Positions 55,720-64,000 of a DNA stretch of 64,000 nt are shown piece after piece. Where the stretch lies: NCBI RefSeq assembly GCF_000002995.4, contig NW_025062478.1:12768001-12832000 (forward strand), written 5' to 3'. A program made the translations under genes and the position numbers. Position 1 is the stretch's first letter. Every line of letters starts with the position of its first letter. The stretch comes from Brugia malayi (Eukaryota > Nematoda > Chromadorea > Rhabditida > Onchocercidae). Below the pieces are notes generated by a model, which searched no databases, was not told the origin of the DNA, and was given only the letters and a program-made list of their open reading frames with translations.

Positions 55720-57640
55720 GGATGGGTTTTACATGTAATATTTCTTTGCTATGTTAGCTCGATATCAAGATATCGTTTTGTATTACTATCATTGAATTTT
55801 TTTTTACAAATACTTTAAGATTTCGATTGCTGTCATTGTTTTTTTTTTTTTTTTTATTTTGTCGTTATCGTTTGAATTTGCTATTCTATATATTTTAGCA
55901 CCACACATATTTTCTCGATAAATTTTGAAAATAAATGATGCTTGATATAGAAATTGTCAGTTTAAGCAAATATTTTTCAAGAAGAATTAGATGAAAGAAA
56001 AAAAGGTAGCATATTATTGATAATTATTTATGTCGATAAGAAGAAATAACATTTATATCAACAATAAGTGATAATAAAGGAAAAGGAACAATTATTGTAC
56101 TATCAATCTAAAATTTCAACCGGAATTGAAATCTGAAGTTTTATCGACTTATGAAACAGAAAGAGCAACTCATTATTATGCCTTGTGGTCACTCTATATC
56201 ATTCATTCATCACCCGCGCTCAATTATCATTGAAAGACCAAATCATCACTAATCATTCATCTCCTATAATCAGTTATCATCATTGTATATTATTGTTGAT
56301 GAAAAAGGATATGATTTGTACATCGTTATGAGCATTTTTATTTTTTCATTTTCGTTTCAATGTATATGCAACATTAATTATTATCATTTCCAATTTTTCC
56401 AGTAATAATTTTCAATAATTCTGATATGATTAATATGATAAAATCAACAGGGAATAAGGAAGAAAAAAAAAATAATTAAGCTAATTCTTTTTATCAGTTT
56501 TGATTGAGAAAAATCTTTTTCTATCATTAATTAATATATCATTCAACTTTTTATTTCTATTTAATATGTTCAAAATATTGTTTCATCGTTTAATGATTGA
56601 TTGAGAGTTAAACCCATCCTACTCCCTTTCATACTACCATTCCAACAGCTTCCCCACTTCTTTTCATCGATAACATTTTTGAAGCCGATGATAATAATGA
56701 TAATGATGCTATGATGGTATGTTATAGTAGCATTAATTTTTGAGATATTTAAAACACTTAGAAATGGAAAATATTGTAGACATAGAAAGCATAGATGATC
56801 ATTTAAATTAAATTAAATTAATTTCATCGATCTTTCATTTTTATTACTTGTATTCATTCATCAATACCAAAAGTTTTTTTTTTTTTTTTCATTTATTATA
56901 TTAAACAATGAACTGAAAATAATAGCAAACAGTTAGGCTGTTTTGTTTTTATTTTATCCTATTTTTCTATTTTTATTTCATCATTTTCTTTTCTCTCTTT
57001 TTTCATCACTTATGCACTACTGGCATTCATAATCAAACATTCTTTATATATATATTGCCATCATAATAGTTTTTTTTTGAACCAATTGGAAATTTCATTT
57101 TCAATTTTTTAAAAAGATTTTCCTCTCTTTTTTTTTTTTTTTTTGTTGAAATGTGTTAATACCAATACTGATATTTCATCGTCTTAAACAATTCATACAT
57201 TTTTATGTTAATTTAATGCATTTTTAATAAGTTTAAAAAAAAATCGTCTAAATGCTTCTGGTATTATCTTCTTAAATAGAATTATTGTTTGAAATTTCAT
57301 AGCAATTAATAGTTTAGTGATAATTTTATTTGAAAGTAAATTTTCGCTCTTAGGCAGAACAATAATACATTTAATTTACTGGAATGTAAAAATAAAATCA
57401 TTTTGAATATAATCCTTCGTCCATTTCAATATAAGATCAATTAATTTTGCCTGAAGGCATTTGAAATTATTTTAGCGATATTTTCAAATACAACAAGCAT
57501 CTGTTGAAATCTGGACTGAAAGAAGAAGCAACTGTTCGAAACATTTTTTTTTGAAAAAAAAAAGACAAAATTTAAGCTGCAGTGTTTAATTCCTAAAATT
57601 GTAATATATTCTGGCAGATTCACTAAAAGTACAGCAAATA
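55720..57640. other. AT-rich interval upstream of the PPP1R14-like gene
   Basis: No exon recognised. It contains poly-T runs (55839-55855, 56875-56890, 57127-57144), an ATC/GAT-rich patch near 56688-56712 and no complete element. It presumably includes the promoter of the gene at 57641. Confidence 0.5.
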
Positions 57641-60600
57641 ATGGCAGAAAATATGGCAAAACATGCCCGTTTCAATGATCAAAAAATCCGAAAGGTTATT
57701 GCTTTTTTTTCTCTCTTCAAATATTCACATCTCTTTCTCCATAAATTATTCCAATATGTTTGTATATATTTTAAGAATTTAATTTGAGTTTTCATTCGTT
57801 TTAAACTTTAATCTAATATAAATTTAAAGTTCGCATAAGCTTTAAAGAGCAATTTACGTGCTTATATTGTAAAATTGCTAATTTTTCAACCTTAGGTTTA
57901 CATTTAGGAAGTGTAATTTAATCTATTTCCCTCCATCTGGTCAAGCAAAAACTATGAATAAAATCCTTCCGTTTTTTCTATATCAAATATTATTTCAATT
58001 TTTTATTTATTTTTGGAAAACGAAATTTGAAACAACAAAAATGTTCAAAATTAAATCATCTAAAATGAGAAGAAAAGAAGATGAAGTGGCGAAAAATTTT
58101 TTTTGGTTTTTAGGAATAATGTCTTCCTATTGATTTTCATTTACCAGTTAAAGTTGAAATCGTTCGTTCTTTTTTTTTTTTTTTTTTCATGGATTATTAT
58201 TTTTACACACAAACGCAGTATACACATTTGGAATGATTCGATGAAATTACCAGATTGGTGTGTAATAATTCCATGAAAAAAAAAAAAAAGAAAAAGCAAA
58301 CACTATGGAAAAATTTTCAATTTGTTTTGAAAATGATAGTTGTTTTTGAACTAGAAATAATTGTATATGTTTAATAATATAATGAAATGATATAAATCCT
58401 ACGTTTATAGTTTACTATTCATATTAACTAAGTTGCAATAGTACATAAGTTTTCTTTTTTTGAAATTATTATCAATTTAAATTATACTTTTGTTATCTTT
58501 TTATATGAAATTATTATATATGAAAGTCTTCGCAACAAAAAAAAACAAAAAAAAAAAGAAAGAATTGAAATCGAATTTAAATAGTCAGGACAACTAATTT
58601 AGACAATCCTAACATATTTTTCAAAAATTTTCCGTATATGAAAAACTTGCCAATAAGAAATCCATAAAATTGATGAATCTAATCTGAAAATATTACTCCC
58701 ACTATATGACTCATATGAATTGTGTTGATATTTACTAGTAATATAAATGTTAGCAAATAAATTTTATAAATGCCAAATACTTCGTTTTTTATCTACAATA
58801 AAATTTGTCATATAATTTGAAAATTTTTCCTTTAAAAATTTTCCTCTTTCATTAAATTAGCACAATTTTAAATTGGATTAGTATTCTACAATTTTGTTGC
58901 AATAAAAATTGCCTAGAAAATGTTGGACTTAAACAGGATAATTAAGTTTATTTTATTGCTCAAAAAATCTTTTTATTTTTCCTAATATACTGAAATAAAA
59001 ATAAAAAAGGAAGGAAGAAGCATTTTGTAATTTTTAATGTTGATTTTTAAGAGAAAGAAGAAAGTTCGTAGATTTGCGGATAAATTCACCATAAGTTTTT
59101 TTATCTCGTCATGGTAAAAAAAAAAATTGATATATATTACTTAATTTGATACTTCAAAATTTCAAAATATTTTATTAAAGATTAATTTTAATTTAAGAAG
59201 TTATAAATATTTTCACACACAAATAATTTTTGCATTAACATATACATGTAGAAATAAATTTGAATCACATTAATATATTTGTTATTGTTAAGAAAAAAAA
59301 AATTATTTTTACTGTTATTATAAGTAGTGATTAAAACGAGTAATAAATTGTGAAAATTTCTATGAAATACAAAAAGAAAAATCAAATTTTTTTTCTCATT
59401 TCTTTGAAAAATCGAAATTTAAAGGAAATTTTAGTGTATAAATATTGTTTAATTTTTATAGGACTTGCTTTTTCACCAATTAGATACGCTTTAAAATTAA
59501 TTGATGTGTGATAATTAATCTCTTTACAACAAATACTTTATGTTGTTTATTAAAATCCAGTTTAAAATTTAAATCTTATTTTGTGTAAAATTTTACATTC
59601 AAACTTTATATCTCATTCTTTCGCTTTTTCTTTTTCTAGTTAAATGTACTGAGGGATAATTTGATAGAAATTAGTAAAATTTGAAAAATTCTCTTAGTTG
59701 ATAAAAAATTGGATTAATTAAATTAATTTTATTTAAGCTAATAATATATGCATGATAATCAACGATTAAACAATAAGCAATTGTGAAAATCTATTATTTT
59801 TTGAACGAAAGAATAGTCAGAAAAAGAAAAAAGAAAGCCAATTAATTTAACAAATAAAGAGAAGGCTGCAAATAATTGTTCATTTTTCCCGATTTCTTTT
59901 TTCAAACATAATAAATTCAAAACTTCAATTAGTTTATTTAAGTATTGTAAAATATGTCAATTTTATGATTAACTTTGCAGACAAATGAACGAAGTCGTAT
60001 GCTAACGATGAAATATGGTAAGCATCAAATGATGCTAATTAAGAAACGAATGAATGTGGAAAGTTGGATTGATGACCAACTAAATGAACTTTACAAATCT
60101 GCTACGGTAATCTTCTTCTAAATTTTACAAATAATTTAAAATCTTTATTAACATTGCTTTATTCTGAAATATATGGATGAAATTCTCGATTACATAGAGT
60201 GAAGTTCCGGCTTATTGATTACTTTTCATTCTATTGATTAATATTCCTGATCGTTTATAAAAATAATGTGCAAAAAAAGAACAGCCAATTTTTAAATGTA
60301 TATTACTGAAATGTATAAATCAATTTTATTGGCTATTCATTTTAATTATGTCAAATATTTTCTTATTAATTCAGGATAATATTGATATTGATGTTGATGC
60401 AATTCTTGATCTCAGTACAGAATTAGAGCGACGTCATTATATAATGGTAAGTCGTACTTTTTCCTTTATTTGTTTGTTTAATTTCCATACTTTTTTTTAG
60501 AATAAATGATATATTTTCTAAGAAAAGAAGAAAAAAAAAAAGAAATGAGTGAGAGAAAGATAATAAAGTTGTTATATTCTTGTGCAATCTATAAAAAGCA

Positions 60601-60831
60601 TATTAGATTTTGTAAATGTTGGAATGACACTATAAATCTATTATTTAAGTTTGCCTTTTTTTTTTTTTTTTTTTTGGAATTATTTATGAATAGTACTATG
60701 TATTAATGAAATAGTAAGCATTTAAGTAGCATACATTTAAGGATTTGTTGCGAAAGACGCATTGTCCAGCAACCGATTCTCAAATTCATGATTTCTTGGA
60801 TCAATTAATACAAAAATTGAATATGTTATGA
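57641..60831 (+). CDS. PPP1R14/CPI-17-type inhibitor of protein phosphatase 1 (4 exons, 113 aa)
   Basis: Exons 57641-57694, 59981-60106, 60375-60446, 60742-60831 (TGA); every junction is phase 0. The family inhibits protein phosphatase 1 (myosin phosphatase) when a Thr in a VTVKY-type loop is phosphorylated. The match runs through the whole protein: MLTMKYGKHQMM (phospho-site equivalent Thr27), then MNVESWIDDQLNELY (vertebrate DVEKWIDGRLEELY), then DVDAILDLSTELERR (DELLELESEEERS), then a final helix DFLDQLIQKLNML (DFIQELLAKLQGL). The N-terminus MAENMAKHARFND is short and lacks the vertebrate extension. The product should be a soluble cytosolic regulator of contractility. Intron 1 is 2.3 kb and gene-free. 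Confidence 0.85.
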
Positions 60832-60938
60832 TTGTATTTTTTATTTTACATTGTTGTATAATATGACTGTTTATGAAAATGTTACCAGAAAGAAAAAAGA
60901 TAAAGTTAGCTTGTTGAAAAAAAAATTTTTTTTTTTGT

Positions 60939-60944
60939 AATAAA
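60939..60944 (+). terminator. Candidate polyadenylation signal of the PPP1R14-like gene
   Basis: AATAAA lies 108 bases after the stop codon at 60831, just beyond an A/T homopolymer pair, and is the first canonical signal on this strand. Confidence 0.5.
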
Positions 60945-60949
60945 TTAAT

Positions 60950-62520
60950 ATTTCTAAAATAAGCAAGCAATCTATTTTGAAAGTTTTGTATAAGTTAGAT
61001 TAAACTGCATTTTTTAAATTTTACAAAATTCTAACGTTAAATTTAAGTTTTTTAAATTAGCAATTTTGATAATTTTGTGGTTATTTTATAATGAATTACT
61101 CATGCATTAACAAAAATCACGAATTAAAAGGGAAAAAAAAAAGAAAGAAATCAAATCTATTACATTAAGCATAACATTTCTAATTAAGAAAAATTACGCC
61201 AAAAAAAATTCTTTCATACTTTCATACCTTCATTTTATGTCACATCTTTGAATTATTTGTGAATGAAAATTCAAATTTCAAATTTTGCAAACTCCTTCTC
61301 ATACTTTTCGAAATTTCATCTGAAAAAATATTTTACAATAATTAAGAAAGTTCTGAAACATGAAAAATATTCAAATCATTCCCCCTCAACAATTATGTTA
61401 TTAATGAATTAAGAATTCTATATTCTTTGTGCGTGATATATTCTCATGAATTATTTCCAAATAAATGATTGATTATTAAATAACTAGTAATTAATTTATG
61501 AGTACAATAAATAATAACAATTTGTTCTTAAATACGTTACATTTATATTTCGATAAAAGTAGAGTAAAATTAACTACTACACAAAATGAACTATTAGAAT
61601 TAGGAAATTGGTTTTATAATTACGTCTTAGTTTTAATGAGAAATTTAATTGTCAATTGTTCAAATAAAATAAACATAAGTACACATCGCTCTTTCTCCGT
61701 AACATGCATTCCCGAATAATTGTCGATTCCTCGTTAGAAAATGTCAAACCGAGAATCTTAAAATTAAAAAAAAAAATCCCTATGAAGAACTGAGCAGATA
61801 TTAATTTAATATGTTATGCAAAACCGGCAGAAACCGATGCAGCACTAGAAATGACCATTGAGAATCCACTAAACTTTATCCTAAATTTTCGTCTACTTTT
61901 CAGAAATGGAATACAAGGCAGAGTCAGTTAGTTAGTGAAAGTAAGTTTAATTCACCATGACTTTAACCAAGTTGCATTTATGACAAATGTACCATGAAAA
62001 ATTTTACATATGGTTTTACCCAAAAATTCTAAGTACACTCGAAGAAAAAAAAAAAAAAAAAACTTTATTCAACAGAAACAAATACAAAAATTTAACATGT
62101 GATTAGAACTTGAAACGCAAACAAATCGTTTCAACAGAAACAAAGTAAATTCTGCCTTTTAAAGGTTAATAAAGCTTAATTCCGTTCTTTCTAATGCTAC
62201 CACCCTGAAATTACTTGCTTTAAGGAGGTTGTCTAATTAGACAAAATATATAACTGATTTAAATAATTTGAATCAAATGAGCCAATGATATTAAGGTAGA
62301 CAGCGGTGAATGCTGAACAACACAACTAGAAACAAACAGAATTCAAAATCAATATTAAACACACTAAAAGATCAAAAAATCAAGAAACATAAGGTCAAAT
62401 CTCGTATAATTAGAAACTGTCGAAATACGTTAAGAAAAGAAAGAATATTAGCTTAAACATTTTTTGACCAAAAAAAGTGGAAAAGAAGAAAAAATTAGCT
62501 TAAACATTTGTTTATCAATT
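60950..62520. other. Convergent intergenic interval
   Basis: Between the PPP1R14-like gene and the minus-strand gene at 62.5 kb. A 73-codon plus frame (61498-61719) and a 40-codon open segment (61815-61937, reading AKPAETDAALEMTIENPL) look somewhat protein-like but have no start, splice or homology support. There is a poly-A run at 62044-62060. Confidence 0.4.
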
Positions 62521-62524
62521 TGAT

Positions 62525-64000
62525 TTATTCAAAATCACTGTCCAAGTCATAAGCATCTTTCTTTTTCGGAACTTTCGAACTACCATTCCCAGCAAGTATT
62601 CCTGTTGCTGCCTGAAAAATATTCCATTTTATTACATAACATTTATTACATAAACAGATGCAGTATTAAAGTAAGCTCACTTTTTTCCCTCTCGGTTTTC
62701 CACGACTTTTTTGCGTCTTTTGCGTGTTTTTAATTGCATCATTATAAATCGAAGAATCATCCTTTCTGAAAGTGTAATCAGTGCACCTCAATCTAAGGTT
62801 AATAAAATGATAAAACAAGATCAGTTACAAAACTATCAAAAAACCGTACCTCTGAAGCAGTGGAGTTGAGGCATGTATCGGTTTGATGGTGCTCATTGAC
62901 ATGTCACTATCGAAAAGTGTGAGCGCCAAATCGCTGGAAAAACAACATAAATAGTAAATTCTTTAATGATACTAGTTATGATTCAGACAACAATTGACTT
63001 ACTGATCTGTCTTTCTCTTCCCTGGTTCACTTTTTTTACGAGCCTGTCGACCTCTTTTTGATGGGCCCGGTGCAGTTGCTACAGCATCCGAAATTGAAAG
63101 ATTTTGCTTTGCGCGATGGCGTCTCGACACCTTATACTTTGTAGTTGGTTGTGACAATTCCAGTCCTAAAAACAAAACAGTTTTTGAGTAACGTGCAATA
63201 AAACTTAATGCTCATGTTTATAGAATTTCGATATCTGAAGAATATGATATACCTTGTTGTTCAATGCTTGGCGCATGTATCATCTCCCTTCCTTCGTCTT
63301 TTTTTGTGGTGAGAAACAGCTTTTTGGTCTCTGACACATCAAAATTTGGAGCCATCTAAAACTTAACTAATTAATGAAAGGAGAAAACTTGTAAAAGGAC
63401 TAGTAAGAACGCTTTAGTCCTGTACATTTGTGAAACTGCTTAAAATTAAAGCAAATTTTAATAAATATACAAACTTCCTCATTGTTTCCAGGCTTTTTTT
63501 CTGGCATCATTTCTCGAGAATCAGTTTCCCGAATAACGATTTCTTTGTTGTTAGAATTCTCCGTCTTAATATCCTTAACACTCTCCTCATTTTTCTTTAC
63601 CTATTCACGGAAATGGAGTTCAAATTTTATCCTTAACAAATCTCTAGAAATAAGGTACCACATTCACAGTAAATATGAAGTATAAATCGAAAAAGATACG
63701 TATAAAAATTCTGATATCGCCATTTTCTTAATTTCTAATTAAAATCCTTAGTATTGCTCATTCAAGTTCAAATCTATGGTACCACAATCGAAAAAGAAAG
63801 ATGAAAAAGATTAAAACAACCACCGCTAGACTAAATCTCTAGAAATAAAGTACTACATTTACATTTACAGTAAATGTAATAAAATTTAAATCAAAAAACA
63901 CTAAGAAATAATATGAAAAATTGGACTGATGAACGTAATAATATAAAGTTTAAACGAAAAAAATGGGAAATAACCATATCAAATTCTGCTCCTTGTGATT
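62525..64000 (-). CDS. C-terminal part of an unidentified basic, probably nuclear protein (partial, ~203 aa seen)
   Basis: Exons in transcription order: 64000-63975 (partial), 63600-63475, 63355-63253, 63165-63003, 62933-62850, 62765-62681, 62611-62525 (TAA). Phases agree throughout. The sequence is hydrophilic and probably disordered. It has basic clusters that look like nuclear localisation signals (VSRRHRAKQ; KRGRQARKK then GKRK; KSRGKPRGKK; VPKKKD) and an acidic end (YDLDSDFE). No enzyme motif lies in this part. Such Lys/Arg-rich tails ending in Asp/Glu/Phe occur in chromatin proteins, for example DNA topoisomerase II, but that is only a suggestion. The exon at 63355 begins with an ATG right after its acceptor, so a shorter product starting there is possible. 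The 5' part lies outside the window. Confidence 0.7.

Noticed and set aside
61498..61719. A 73-codon plus-strand frame
   Set aside because: It is Asn/Leu-rich with no splice sites, no recognised motif and no supporting context, so it was left as part of the intergenic interval.

Overview
This is a very AT-rich animal nuclear window. It has many short, intron-separated exons with GT/AG junctions, frequent poly-T and poly-A tracts, and trans-splice-like acceptors shortly before start codons. Gene content and style suggest a nematode. A nuclear relic of mitochondrial DNA (54.5-55.1 kb) has a tRNA-Trp-like arm directly before a nad6-like frame. As I recall, that order is typical of filarial/spirurid mitochondria and not of Caenorhabditis, so a filarial-type worm is the best guess.

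Layout: 1-8.4 kb is gene-poor, with homopolymers and trinucleotide repeats. 9.2-23.0 kb (+) is a 22-exon gene for a ~943-residue low-complexity, basic protein whose short motifs recall the centrosomal CEP170 family. 24.8-29.2 kb (-) is an 11-exon gene for Mediator subunit 17. 31.9-38.9 kb (+) is a 20-exon DEAD-box RNA helicase with an FG/RG-rich N-terminus (Vasa/GLH-like). MED17 and the helicase are divergent and share a ~2.65-kb upstream region holding a 62-bp minisatellite with six E-box (CACGTG) copies. 41.1-49.3 kb (-) is a 9-exon annexin with a long GYPGQQG-repeat N-terminus. 50.4-53.4 kb has two weak orphan exon candidates on the minus strand. 54.3-55.7 kb has a (TTA)n tract, the mitochondrial relic and a 43-bp tandem repeat. 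57.6-60.8 kb (+) is a compact 4-exon PPP1R14/CPI-17-type inhibitor of protein phosphatase 1. 62.5-64.0 kb (-) is the 3' part of an unidentified, basic, probably nuclear protein that continues beyond the window.

Exon models were built by hand. Every junction was required to keep the reading phase, and all six models close in frame. The genes look like unrelated housekeeping or germline functions. There is no operon-like same-strand cluster, the pairs being convergent (CEP170-like/MED17; helicase/annexin) or divergent (MED17/helicase). I found no convincing nuclear tRNA or rRNA gene, CRISPR array or complete transposon.
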